Shown here: positions 9,601-19,210 of the stretch, one piece after another | Layout: each line of letters starts with the position of its first letter | Numbering within the stretch: the first letter of the stretch is position 1 | Translations under genes and position numbers: made by a program | The notes under the pieces: generated by a model | Told to the model about the DNA's origin: nothing | The model's database searches: none | Seen by the model: only the letters and a program-made list of their open reading frames with translations | Origin: an uncultured Thermoanaerobaculia bacterium | GTDB lineage: Bacteria > Acidobacteriota > Thermoanaerobaculia > Multivoradales > Multivoraceae | DNA length: 64,000 nt | Assembly: GCA_951813015.1 (NCBI GenBank) | Contig: CATOTG010000002.1 | Span: forward strand, 528,101-592,100 | Reading direction: 5' to 3'

Positions 9601-11649
9601 ATGGGCCTCGGAACCACGGCGGCGCCTGCCGCGGCGCTCGTCGCCGCCGGCCTCGCCGTAGCGACCGCGGCAACCGCCCAGGACCGCGACACGGACTGGA
9701 GGACGATCACCGGCGGCAACGATGCGCGCCGCTACGCCGCGCTCGATCAGATCGACGCCTCGAACTTCGCCGCGCTTGAACCCGCATGGCGCTGGCAACT
9801 GCCGGACAACGACCTGATGGCGCACGATCCTCGCTTCGAGGACGCGTCGATGAAGCAGCGGACCCACGTGACCACGCCGATCAAGGTCGGCCACCGTCTC
9901 CATGTCGTCACCGGCTACGGCATCGCCGCCGCGATCGACCCGGCCGAGGGCACGACGATCTGGCAGCACGACCCGCAGAGCTACGGCCACGGGCGACCGA
10001 CGAACCACGGCTTCACCCACAAGGGCCCGAGCCTCTGGCGCGATCCGGAGCGTCCCGAGGCGCCCGGCCGCCTGATCTACGCCAGCACGGACGCAATCCT
10101 GCGCGCCGTCCACGCGGACGAGGGCACGCCGGTTCGCTCCTTCGGCAACCACGGCGGCGTCGACCTCACTGCCGGCCTGCACCGGCCGGTCGAGCGCCGC
10201 AAGTACACCGTCAGTTCGCCGGCGACCATCTGCCGAGACGTGGCGATCGTCGGATCGTCCATCTCCGACGGTCCGCTCGGTCCCGACGATGGACCGCCCG
10301 GCGACGTCCGCGGCTTCGACGTGCGGACCGGCCGGCAACTCTGGACCTTCCACTCCGTGCCGCAGGAGGGGGAAGTCGGAACCGACACCTGGGAGGACGA
10401 GTCCTGGCGCATCACCGGCGGCGCCAACGTCTGGGGCTTGATGAGCGCCGACGAGGAGCTCGGCCTCGCCTACCTGCCGACCAGCACGCCGACCAACGAC
10501 TGGTACGGCGGCCACCGCCGCGGCGACAACCTGTTCGCCGAGAGCCTGGTCGCCGTCGACTGCGAGACGGGCGAGCGCCGCTGGCACTTCCAGGCCATTC
10601 ACCACGGCCTCTGGGACTACGACTTCGCCGCCCCGGCCGTCCTCGGCGACATCGAAGTCGACGGTCGCCCGGTCAAGGCGGCCATGCTGCCGAGCAAGCA
10701 GGCGTTCCTCTACGTCTTCGACCGGGAGACCGGGGCGCCCGTGTGGCCGATCGAGGAGCGGCAGGCGCCGCAAACCGGCATTCCCGGCGAGCAGACCTCG
10801 CCCACCCAACCCTTCCCCACGAAGCCACCGCCCTTCGACCGCCAGGGCATGCAGCTCGCCGACGTGATCGATTTCACCCCCGAAGTCCGCAGCGAAGCGC
10901 AACGCATCCTGACCTCGCACCAGTACGGCCCGATCTTCACGCCGCCCAGCGAGCGCGGCACCGTCGCCATGCCCGGCTTCGAGGGCGGCGCGAGCTGGCC
11001 CGGCGGCGCCTTCGACCCGGACACGGGCAAGCTCTACGTGCCGTCCTTCACTGCGCCCATCCTGATCACGCTGAGACGTCCCGACCCGAACCGCTCCTCC
11101 TTCGACTTCGTCGCCAGGGTCTCGGGGTTCCACGGCCCCTTCGACCTGCCGATCTCCCAGCCGCCCTGGTCGCGGGTCACCGCCTACGACATGAGCCGCG
11201 GCGACATCGCCTGGCAGGTCCCGCTCGGCGAGGGGCCGCGCCGGCATCCGAAGCTCGCCGGTCTCGACCTGCCGCTCCTGGGCTCAGGCGTCCGCGGGCA
11301 CGCCCTGGTCACGAAGACGCTGCTCATCGTGAGTTCCGGCCACTCACGCTCGTTCCGTGCCCAGGAGGCGAAGGCCGAACGCGAGTGGAACGAGCAGCCC
11401 GAGGAGGTCACCGGCGGCCTTGCCTGGACCAATCCGAGGTCGGCCGCGCGCGAGGACTGGCGCTACACCGTCCCGACGCTCCGCGCCTTCGACAAGGCAA
11501 CCGGCGAACTCGTCGGCGAGGTCGAACTGCCGGCGCACTCGGACGGCAGCCCGGTCACCTACCTGCACCGCGGCGTGCAGTACGTCGTCGTGTCCATCGG
11601 CGGCCGCGGCGAACCGTTCGAGCTGATCGCGTACCGGCTGCCGGGGTAG
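9601..11649 (+). CDS. PQQ-dependent (quinoprotein) dehydrogenase, glucose/quinate family-like
   Basis: Signal peptide; YLPTSTPTNDWYGGHRRGDNLFAESLVAVDCETGERRWHFQAIHHGLWDYDFAAPAVLGDI and repeated propeller blades. Confidence 0.85.
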   Translation: MGLGTTAAPAAALVAAGLAVATAATAQDRDTDWRTITGGNDARRYAALDQIDASNFAALEPAWRWQLPDNDLMAHDPRFEDASMKQRTHVTTPIKVGHRLHVVTGYGIAAAIDPAEGTTIWQHDPQSYGHGRPTNHGFTHKGPSLWRDPERPEAPGRLIYASTDAILRAVHADEGTPVRSFGNHGGVDLTAGLHRPVERRKYTVSSPATICRDVAIVGSSISDGPLGPDDGPPGDVRGFDVRTGRQLWTFHSVPQEGEVGTDTWEDESWRITGGANVWGLMSADEELGLAYLPTSTPTNDWYGGHRRGDNLFAESLVAVDCETGERRWHFQAIHHGLWDYDFAAPAVLGDIEVDGRPVKAAMLPSKQAFLYVFDRETGAPVWPIEERQAPQTGIPGEQTSPTQPFPTKPPPFDRQGMQLADVIDFTPEVRSEAQRILTSHQYGPIFTPPSERGTVAMPGFEGGASWPGGAFDPDTGKLYVPSFTAPILITLRRPDPNRSSFDFVARVSGFHGPFDLPISQPPWSRVTAYDMSRGDIAWQVPLGEGPRRHPKLAGLDLPLLGSGVRGHALVTKTLLIVSSGHSRSFRAQEAKAEREWNEQPEEVTGGLAWTNPRSAAREDWRYTVPTLRAFDKATGELVGEVELPAHSDGSPVTYLHRGVQYVVVSIGGRGEPFELIAYRLPG

Positions 11650-11742
11650 TCCGCCCGTCGGTGTGCCAGCCAAGGGCCGGCGCCGAGGGTCGGATGCCGG
11701 CCGGAAGGCCGGGCGCCGAGGGTCGATACAACGATGGCGAAA

Positions 11743-12984
11743 CTACTCGGTCGGCCAGGGCGTCCCCAGGTCTTCCTCCGGCGTCGGCCGCATGCCGAGG
11801 TTCACGAACTTCTGGAGCCGCTTCCCCTCGTAAGTCTCCGTCGTGTAGATGTTGCCGCTGGAGTCCGTCGCGATGCTGTGGACGGCGAAGAACTGCCCGG
11901 GCTGGCGGCCGCCGTCGCCGAAGGCGTAGAGGACCTCCATGCTCTCGCGCTCGATCACGTAGACCTTCATGTTCTGGCCGTCGGCCAGGTAGAGGAACTT
12001 CTGCCCCTCGTCCGGCGAGAAGGCGACGTCCCACGTCGAGCCCTGGGACAGGGTCTCGGGGGCGATGAACACTTCGTCGACGTAGGCGCCGTCGGCCTGG
12101 AACACCTGGATGCGATCAGCGGCCCGATCGCAGACGTAGAGCAGGCCGTCGGCGGAGATGTCGGCGCAGTGGACCGGACCGCGGAACTGGGTCGCGGGCG
12201 GATCGCCGGGCGCGTACTGGCCGAGGTCCAGTTCGTCGTCCGGGGCCTCGCCGTAGGCGCCCCAGTAGCGCTTGAACTCGCCGGTGTCGGCGTCGATCAC
12301 GACGACGCGGCGGTTGAAGTAGCCGTCCGCGACATAGACCTCGTTCGCCTTCGCGTCGACGGAGAGCTTCGCGACCCGGCCGAAGTTCTCCATGTCGTGG
12401 CTGTCGCGCACGAACCGCGGCTCGTCCTCGCCCGCGCCCTCGTTGACCCGGGCGTTCGCCTTCCCGACCTGCATCAGGAACTCGCCGTCTCGCGTGAACT
12501 TGAGGACGTGCGAATCGCCGCCGCCGTTGCCGCCGATCCACACGTTGTCCATGTGGTCGACGAGGATGCCGTGGTTGGAGCTCGGCCATTCGTACTCGCC
12601 GCTCTCGCTCGGCCCGCCCCAGTGGCCGACCAGGTTGCCGTCCGGATCGAACTCGAGCACCGGCGGCGCCGGGATGCAGCACTCGGAGAGAGGCGGATCC
12701 TGCGCCGCGCCGATCTCGTTGATCGCGCCGAAGGCTTCCGGCGTGTTCCGATGAACGATCCAGACGTGATCGCGGGAATCGACCGCGACGCCGATCGCCG
12801 GGCCGAGGATCCAGTGGTTCGGCAGCGGCTTCGGCCAGAACGGATCGACCTCGAAGCGCGGCGCCATCGGTCCGTCGCCGGCGATGTCGGCGGCCTCGGC
12901 ACCGCCGTAGCCGTCACAAGCGCCGAGAACGAGAGCGAAGGCTGCCGCGCAGCCAAGAGCGCAAGGGAGACGGTTAGATGTCAT
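11743..12984 (-). CDS. NHL-repeat / peptidyl-alpha-hydroxyglycine amidating-lyase-like beta-propeller lipoprotein
   Basis: LVLGACD lipobox; repeated propeller blades (DGNLVGHWGG, NHGILVDHMDNVWIGGNGGGDSHVLKFTRDGEFLMQVG, VYVADGYFNRRVVVIDADTGEFKRYWGAYG). Confidence 0.75.
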   Translation of the reverse strand: MTSNRLPCALGCAAAFALVLGACDGYGGAEAADIAGDGPMAPRFEVDPFWPKPLPNHWILGPAIGVAVDSRDHVWIVHRNTPEAFGAINEIGAAQDPPLSECCIPAPPVLEFDPDGNLVGHWGGPSESGEYEWPSSNHGILVDHMDNVWIGGNGGGDSHVLKFTRDGEFLMQVGKANARVNEGAGEDEPRFVRDSHDMENFGRVAKLSVDAKANEVYVADGYFNRRVVVIDADTGEFKRYWGAYGEAPDDELDLGQYAPGDPPATQFRGPVHCADISADGLLYVCDRAADRIQVFQADGAYVDEVFIAPETLSQGSTWDVAFSPDEGQKFLYLADGQNMKVYVIERESMEVLYAFGDGGRQPGQFFAVHSIATDSSGNIYTTETYEGKRLQKFVNLGMRPTPEEDLGTPWPTE

Positions 12985-13186
12985 CGTTGCTCGGTCGTGG
13001 GTCATGCAGCTCGGTCCATTGTCAGGTCACTCCGTCCAGTCATCGTGGGGCGATTCCGTGTCACGCGGACCCACCCAGTCGTTGGATCCATCCTCGTCCG
13101 CGACCTTTCGCGGTTCCTGCAGCACACCAAGGAGGTCGCGTCAGTGTACAACGGTGCTCAGCGGGAAAACGGCAAGCCGTTTCCCG

Positions 13187-13306
13187 CCGGACCTTGGAAA
13201 CCGGCAGACCGGTTCCCACAGCTACCGCAGCCTTGACGACTGCTCGCCTCTCGGACGGCCTCCGACAGGGACCAGAATCCACCCGGCAAAGGTACAGGTG
13301 GGCCGG
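13187..13306 (+). repeat. Dispersed repeat module R1, copy A
   Basis: CCGGACCTTGGAAACCGGCAGACCGGTTCCCACAGCTACCGCAGCC...GGGACCAGAATCCACCCGGCAAAGGTACAGGTG; near-identical to 53323-53446 and 61873-62070. Confidence 0.9.
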
Positions 13307-13386
13307 TTAGCATTCCCCGCCTGAACCGCATCCGTTCCAACGCTTCTCCCGGATCTCTTCCTGCCGGGGCCCTCCGCGCCATCGCG

Positions 13387-14742
13387 TTGCTGCTCCTCGC
13401 CGCCGGGCCCGCCGCAGCCCACGAGGTTCCGGGCAGCGTCACCGTCCAGGTCCTCGTCCGGCAGCAGGACGACCGGCTCCGGATCCTCGTCCGCACGCCA
13501 CTCGAGGCGATGCAGGAGATGCAGTTTCCCGTCGACGTCCGCGGCATCCTCGACCTTGAGGAGGTCCGAGCGAGCGGCCTTCTGACGGAGGCGGCCAATC
13601 GCTGGATCACCCCCAACCTCGATCTGTTCGCAGGCGACGCCAAACTGCCGGCCGCAACTGTCCGCGCCGTCCGGCTGTCGATCCCCTCCGACCGCTCGTT
13701 CACGGACTCGGCCAGCGCCCTCGAGCACATCCGCGGACCGCCGCTTCCGGCGACCACGCAGCTCGTCTGGAAGCAGGCGCTCCTCGACGTGCTGCTCGAG
13801 ACGCCGCTCGACGCCGGGTCCCCACGGCGATTCTCCATCGACACGCGCTTCGGCCGCCTGGGCCTGCGCGTTCTGGTCGTCATTCGGTACGAATCGCGGG
13901 ACGGCGATTCACGAGTACTCCAGCTCGCCGCCGAGCCCGGCCGGGTCCGGCTCGATCCCAACCGGGCCCAGGCCGGTTTCCACTTCGTCGCGATGGGCTT
14001 CGAGCACATCCTCGGCGGTCTTGACCACCTGCTTTTCCTGATCTGCCTGGTCGCCCCGCTGCGCAAGCTCCGCCAACTGATCCTCGTCGTCACCTCGTTC
14101 ACGGTCGCCCACTCGATCACCCTGATCGCCTCCGCCGCCGGCCTGGCGCCGCGGGCCTTGTGGTTTCCCGCTCTCGTCGAGACCCTGATCGCACTCTCCA
14201 TCGTCTACATGGCGTTCGAGAACATCCTCGGCATCGGCCAGGAACGTCGCTGGACCGCCGCCTTCGGCTTCGGCCTCGTCCACGGCTTCGGCTTCTCCTT
14301 CGCCCTCAGCGAGTCGCTCCAGTTCGCCGGCGCCCATCTCGTGACCTCGCTGCTCGCCTTCAACGTCGGTGTCGAACTCGGCCAGCTCCTGGTCCTGCTG
14401 CTCCTGATTCCCCTGCTCGACTTCGTCTTCCGCCGCCTCCCCAACGAGCGGCTCGGGATCATCCTCATCTCCGCCCTGATCGTCCACACCGCCTGGCACT
14501 GGACCGGTGAGCGGGGCTTGGACCTGCTGCAGTACCGGCCCCTGGCACCGCTCCTGGATCCGATTCCCGACGGCGTCCTGCCATGGGCTCTGGCGATTGC
14601 GGCGGCCGCGTTTCCCACCAGCCAGTGGCTGCGCCGACGCCGACGCGCCGTTACCGCACCGCGTCGGCGAGCGCAGCGACCACCGCCGAGCGGTGTCGAC
14701 TCCACTCGCGGCTGGTCGCGTCGGGCCAGGCGCTGTGAGTGA
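13387..14742 (+). CDS. HupE/UreJ_2 family membrane protein (true start may lie upstream)
   Basis: AAAHEVPGS signal-cleavage region; FVAMGFEHILGGLDHLLFLICLVAPLRKLRQLILVVTSFTVAHSITL characteristic motif. Confidence 0.85.
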   Translation: MLLLAAGPAAAHEVPGSVTVQVLVRQQDDRLRILVRTPLEAMQEMQFPVDVRGILDLEEVRASGLLTEAANRWITPNLDLFAGDAKLPAATVRAVRLSIPSDRSFTDSASALEHIRGPPLPATTQLVWKQALLDVLLETPLDAGSPRRFSIDTRFGRLGLRVLVVIRYESRDGDSRVLQLAAEPGRVRLDPNRAQAGFHFVAMGFEHILGGLDHLLFLICLVAPLRKLRQLILVVTSFTVAHSITLIASAAGLAPRALWFPALVETLIALSIVYMAFENILGIGQERRWTAAFGFGLVHGFGFSFALSESLQFAGAHLVTSLLAFNVGVELGQLLVLLLLIPLLDFVFRRLPNERLGIILISALIVHTAWHWTGERGLDLLQYRPLAPLLDPIPDGVLPWALAIAAAAFPTSQWLRRRRRAVTAPRRRAQRPPPSGVDSTRGWSRRARRCE

Positions 14743-15889
14743 CGATGACGGTGTTCGCGGCCGGGTTGATCCACAGCATCTGGCCGAAGATACCCCTCCC
14801 GGCGTAACCCTCGCCCTGATCCAGCCACCAGAGGTAGCCGTAGCCGTCGTAGCCGGCGCCTGGACTGGTCGAGTCCGCCATCCAGGCCTCGGGCAGCACC
14901 CGGGCGCCGTCGCGCAGGACGCCGCCGTTCATCGCGAAGATGCCGATGCGGGCGTAGTCGCGCAGCGTGGCGCTGATGCAGCAGCCGCCGAGTTCGCCGC
15001 CGCCCGGTTCGTGAGTCACCCAGTTCGCGTCCGCTTCCATCCCGAACGGCCCCCAGATCTTGTGCTCCAGGTAGGTCGAGAGGTTGTTGCCGATCGCTGC
15101 CCGCAGCACCGCGCCCGCCATGTTCGTCTCGCCGGTGTTGTAGTTGAACACCTCACCTGGCCGATGCTCCCGCTCTAGTGCGGCCATGTACCGGGCCTGC
15201 TCGACAAGCGGGGACGGCAGCGTCGCCACATCGGATTCCGGGTCGGCATAGTCCTCGTTCCACTGGACTCCGGAGGCCATCTGCAACACGTTGCGGATCG
15301 ACACGCCGTCGTAACCGCCGCCGGCCAGGAGGGGAAGGTACTTCGTGACCGGCTCGTCGACGCTGCCGATGTAGCCGTCGACGATTGCCGCGCCGTAGAG
15401 CATCGAGACGACGGACTTGGCGATCGAGAATGAAATCCAGCGAGAGTTCTCGTCGTTGCCGAGGCCGTACCGCTCGAAGACGATCTCGTCGTCCTTGACG
15501 ACGAGGAGACCGGCAATCCTGCGGTCCCGGATGTAGTCCTCGACGGTGAAGGTCTCGCCTTCCACCTCGTACGTGACCGACGACAGATCCCGCGGCGCGG
15601 ACGCCAACGGATAGGGCCCGTCGGAGGCTCTGATCCAGCGCGTCTCGCTGATCTGGTCGATGTTCCGGTAGCCCGCGACCTGCTGCTCCGGAGTCCAGAA
15701 GAGGATCTCGCCGCGCTCTCCGAAGTTCTCCGCATCCGGATTGACCGCCTCGGCGGCCTCCGAAGCGGTATCCACCGCAGGCCCGGCGCAGCCGAGCAAC
15801 GCCAGCACGATGGCCGTGACCACGGCGACCGCCGACCATCTGCACCGTGCCGGCGCCGTCAGGATCCAATCCGCCTTCATTCGAGTCAT
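14651..15889 (-). CDS. Serine hydrolase, beta-lactamase class C/PBP4-like lipoprotein
   Basis: Lipobox LALLGC; active-site SIAK (SFSIAKSVVSMLYGAAI), YNTGETNMAGAVL. Confidence 0.85.
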   Translation of the reverse strand: MTRMKADWILTAPARCRWSAVAVVTAIVLALLGCAGPAVDTASEAAEAVNPDAENFGERGEILFWTPEQQVAGYRNIDQISETRWIRASDGPYPLASAPRDLSSVTYEVEGETFTVEDYIRDRRIAGLLVVKDDEIVFERYGLGNDENSRWISFSIAKSVVSMLYGAAIVDGYIGSVDEPVTKYLPLLAGGGYDGVSIRNVLQMASGVQWNEDYADPESDVATLPSPLVEQARYMAALEREHRPGEVFNYNTGETNMAGAVLRAAIGNNLSTYLEHKIWGPFGMEADANWVTHEPGGGELGGCCISATLRDYARIGIFAMNGGVLRDGARVLPEAWMADSTSPGAGYDGYGYLWWLDQGEGYAGRGIFGQMLWINPAANTVIVTHSAWPDATSREWSRHRSAVVAALADAVR

Positions 15890-15960
15890 CCTTCATCGCC
15901 CTCCCGGTTCGCAGTCCACTCATCGTACCGCCGACCCAAGATAGGCTGACGTCGGTTCCG

Positions 15961-17037
15961 ATGAACGACCGACGACGCGCCGCCGAACCAGGTCCCGCCA
16001 CACTCGCCTCGGTCCACTCAGCCAGGGGCGGTGACGCCGTTCACGAACTCTTCGAGGCCCGCGGCTGGACCGACGGCCTGCCGATCACGCCGCCGACACC
16101 GGAGCGGGTGGCGGCCGCCCTCGGTGCGGCCTTGTTCGAGCCCGCGCAGGTGCTTGGAGTCGAGACGGTCCGCGGACGCGCGATCACCGCGCAGAAGGCG
16201 GCAATCAACGCGGTGATGGCTGGCTGCCGCCCGCGCGATTTCGCGGTCGTCGCCGCAGCGGTCGAAGCGATGTGCGACCCGGACTTTCTGCTGCACGGCG
16301 CCACCTCGAGCACCGGCGGCTGCGCGGTGCTCGTCATCGTGAACGGTCCGATCCGCCGGGAGCTCGCCATGACCGGCACGTTCAACGTCCTGGGCGGCGC
16401 CGACCGGGCCTCGCTCGCGATCGGGCGGGCACTGCGCCTCATCCTCCGCAATCTGCTCGGCGTCCGGCCCGGCGAGCTCGACCGCTCCACGCTGGGGCAT
16501 CCCGGCAAGCTCGGCTACTGCCTGGCCGAGGACGAGGAGGGCTCGCCCTGGCCGTCGCTGGCAACGGAGCGCGGAGCGCCGGACGGCAGTTCGACCGTGA
16601 CCGTGTTCGCAGCCGGGGCGCCGCGGCAGATCATGAACGAGTGGACGACGGCGCCGGAAGCGATTCTCGACACGATAGCGGCCGAGCTGCGCGCCAACCT
16701 TCTCCACTACTCGATCTGGGCCGGCAACCACTGCCTCGTCCTGCCGCCACAGTTGCGCGACCGCTTCACCTCTGCCGGCTGGAGCAAGGCGGACATCCAG
16801 GACTACCTGCACCGGAACGCGCGGGTCCGGCGCGGCGATTGGGAACGGGTCGGCAAGGCGGCCGTCGTGACCGACGCGAACCGGGACCAGGAGTACGGAG
16901 CGCTCCAGTCGCCGGAAGACCTGCTGGTCATCGCCGCCGGTGGTCCCGCCGGCGGCTTCGCGGCCGTCATTCCACCATGGTTCGGCAACAAGTCACGGGC
17001 AGTGACCGCGGGCGTCGGCTTCTGTCTGGAGTGCTGA
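15961..17037 (+). CDS. Conserved protein with DGLPITPPT and VNGPI...RASLAIGRALRLILRN motifs (family often seen near UGSC-type proteins)
   Basis: ARGWTDGLPITPPTPERV; GGCAVLVIVNGPIRRELAMTGTFNVLGGADRASLAIGRALRLILRNLLG...STLGHPGKLGYC. Confidence 0.45.
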   Translation: MNDRRRAAEPGPATLASVHSARGGDAVHELFEARGWTDGLPITPPTPERVAAALGAALFEPAQVLGVETVRGRAITAQKAAINAVMAGCRPRDFAVVAAAVEAMCDPDFLLHGATSSTGGCAVLVIVNGPIRRELAMTGTFNVLGGADRASLAIGRALRLILRNLLGVRPGELDRSTLGHPGKLGYCLAEDEEGSPWPSLATERGAPDGSSTVTVFAAGAPRQIMNEWTTAPEAILDTIAAELRANLLHYSIWAGNHCLVLPPQLRDRFTSAGWSKADIQDYLHRNARVRRGDWERVGKAAVVTDANRDQEYGALQSPEDLLVIAAGGPAGGFAAVIPPWFGNKSRAVTAGVGFCLEC

Positions 17038-17058
17038 AGGAGCGTCTGGCGCTGCAGA

Positions 17059-17115
17059 ACCGGCGCTCCTCGCCGGATGCCGGCGGGACGCCGACGCACC
17101 CGGTTTCTGCGGTGA
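17059..17115 (+). repeat. Dispersed repeat module R3, copy G
   Basis: ACCGGCGCTCCTCGCCGGATGCCGGCGGGACGCCGACGCACCCGGTTTCTGC, compare 27714-27770 and 63741-63790. Confidence 0.85.
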
Positions 17116-17163
17116 CGGGGACGCTCCCCGATCTGGGCGCCCTCACCGGACTCACGCAGACGC

Positions 17164-17712
17164 TCAGGGGCCGCAAGGCGCGCTGAACAGCCGGTCCAGC
17201 GCCGCCGCGGACACGAGACCGCGGTAGCGTGCGCAGACCTGTCCGCTCTCCAGGCGCACGACGAAGACCGCGTCTTCCTGGTCCTCGCCGACGCCTTCGG
17301 AACCGGCGAGGGCGCGCCACGCGTCGGCGCCTTCCTCGACGACCAGGAAGCTGCCGTGGCGTTCAGCCGGCGCCTCGCCGCGCAGACCGCGCACGACGAG
17401 CCGGCGGATCATCCGCGGAGCGCCTTCGAGCACCACGACGGAGTAGACGGACCAACCACCCGTCCGGTCGTCTTCGTCGAGGGCGGCGCGCCAGGCCCGT
17501 CCACTGCCGTTCGCCGCGCGGTGAAAGCTCGCGACGAAGAGGCTGCGCGGCGCCAGGCCCACAAGCCCCGCCACTTCACGCCCATCCAGGGTGACCGCGC
17601 GCAGCCGGCCAGCCGCTTCGCCAGAGGGGTCGTCTTCCGAGTACGCGGCCGACACCAACGCGACGGCGAGGGCCGATGCGAGGGCCGCGGCGCCCAGGCG
17701 GCGCCGCCTCAT
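17164..17712 (-). CDS. Secreted protein of unknown function, possibly thioredoxin-like fold
   Basis: Signal peptide [27 protein letters not shown] start/stop overlap with upstream methyltransferase. Confidence 0.55.
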   Translation of the reverse strand: MRRRRLGAAALASALAVALVSAAYSEDDPSGEAAGRLRAVTLDGREVAGLVGLAPRSLFVASFHRAANGSGRAWRAALDEDDRTGGWSVYSVVVLEGAPRMIRRLVVRGLRGEAPAERHGSFLVVEEGADAWRALAGSEGVGEDQEDAVFVVRLESGQVCARYRGLVSAAALDRLFSAPCGP

Positions 17713-18656
17713 TCCGCTTTCCGGAAGCGCATGACCCTGTACTGCTTGATGCGGGCGAAGTGTTCCGGGTCGACGAGCCGGTCGAGCCGGTCGAGCCGGC
17801 CCGTGAGCGGCCGCGCCAGTCGCCATCCGGCCCCGGCCAACCGCGGGAACCGCCGCGTGGAGGCCTCACGCAGCAGACACACGGCGCCGCGGCCGAAGCG
17901 GTCGAGCATCGCCCGCGCAAGCCGCAACATCGGAAGGACGGATTCGGTCACGTCCTCGTCGATCTCGAGAACGAGCCCGCTGGCCTCGGCCCGAGCCAGG
18001 AACTCGTCCAGCGGGTGGCCGCTCCTTGAGCTCTCGCTGCCGTCCGGGGAGGTAACGAAGTAGTCGCACAGCAGCATGTGCCCACCCGGGGTCAGCGACC
18101 GCAGTACAGCCTCGAACAGCTCCTCCAGCCACACGTACTGCGCCGACTCGCAGAGGAACAGGAGGTCGTAGCGTCGGTCCGGCTCGAACTCCTGAAGGCG
18201 CCCCAGGTGAAAGCGCCGATCCGGAAGCCGCGACGCGAACAACTCACCATGGTAGGGATCGGGAGACAGGCCCTCGACGTCGTAGCCGAGAGCGGCCAGC
18301 CGTTCCGCGATCACGCCGGTTCCGCAGCCAACGTCGAGCACCGAGGAGACACCCGGCGGCATCAGCTCGAACAGACGCGCGACCAGTCGCTCCTGGGCGC
18401 GGCGGAGCCCCGCCAGGTCGAGCGGGTCGCCAGCGCTCCACATTCCGAAGTTCAGGTACTCGAGCCCCACGATCCGGTGCAGGAACTGGAGCGCGATGCT
18501 GGTCTTGACCTGACGCGGGCTACCGCTGTCCGTTGCCTGGCGAAACAACTGGCGCCCTTGAGGCGCGGATGGCCAGCGGCGGCCCCGCGTCGGCGCCGAA
18601 GCGGCGTCAGGAGTAGCGCTCGGACGCGGCGACGGTGGCACGATGCGCAGACTCAC
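17709..18656 (-). CDS. Class I SAM-dependent methyltransferase
   Basis: [29 protein letters not shown] motif [40 protein letters not shown]. Confidence 0.88.
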   Translation of the reverse strand: MSLRIVPPSPRPSATPDAASAPTRGRRWPSAPQGRQLFRQATDSGSPRQVKTSIALQFLHRIVGLEYLNFGMWSAGDPLDLAGLRRAQERLVARLFELMPPGVSSVLDVGCGTGVIAERLAALGYDVEGLSPDPYHGELFASRLPDRRFHLGRLQEFEPDRRYDLLFLCESAQYVWLEELFEAVLRSLTPGGHMLLCDYFVTSPDGSESSRSGHPLDEFLARAEASGLVLEIDEDVTESVLPMLRLARAMLDRFGRGAVCLLREASTRRFPRLAGAGWRLARPLTGRLDRLDRLVDPEHFARIKQYRVMRFRKAE

Positions 18657-18685
18657 TGGTCGGTCAGTCTACAGCGCCCGCGCGC

Positions 18686-18841
18686 AACGGTAAGGAGTCC
18701 TTCGAGACGACGGTCGACCTCGTGGCCGGCGATCACTTGCCAAGAACCGAGGACTGGCCCGACATGCCGGTCATGCGGCACGGCTTCGAGCTGCGGCCGT
18801 TCGACTTCTTCGACCGCAACCCGGCGCTCGATTTCCCCTGA
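18686..18841 (+). pseudogene. Relic of the C-terminus of a copper-containing (primary) amine oxidase
   Basis: [37 protein letters not shown], the conserved CuAO C-terminal signature; no other CuAO sequence nearby. Confidence 0.65.
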
Positions 18842-18883
18842 GTCCGGCCCGGCCGGCGTTACACTTCTGTCGCACCCTTGGCC

Positions 18884-18909
18884 GTGGCCGAACAGGAATG
18901 TTCGGCCAC
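18884..18909. repeat. Perfect 11-bp inverted repeat, 4-nt loop
   Basis: GTGGCCGAACA-GGAA-TGTTCGGCCAC. Confidence 0.85.
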
Positions 18910-18981
18910 GAACCCGGGCCAGCATCCTGACCCCGGAACCGCCGGTCACCCGCTACTTCTTCGCCGCACCCTCGATTCGCC

Positions 18982-19009
18982 GCAAACCCGTGCCCGCTCA
19001 CGGGTTTGC
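18982..19009. repeat. Perfect 11-bp inverted repeat, 6-nt loop
   Basis: GCAAACCCGTG-CCCGCT-CACGGGTTTGC, upstream of amt. Confidence 0.85.
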
Positions 19010-19210
19010 ACGCGTTGCGGCCTGCCTCGCGCCGGCGCCTTCCGGCGATCGTCAGGCGCCCGCCCTCACTTGGCACGGTTCTGGATACGGGGATAGGGGA
19101 GCAGACAAGCCTGGGCGTCAGTTCCGGAAACCTGACCCCGGTTGCTCTCCAAACGTGGAGCGGGCCGGGATGATCAGCCTGGCGGATCAAAACGAAGAGG
19201 AGGGACTCGT

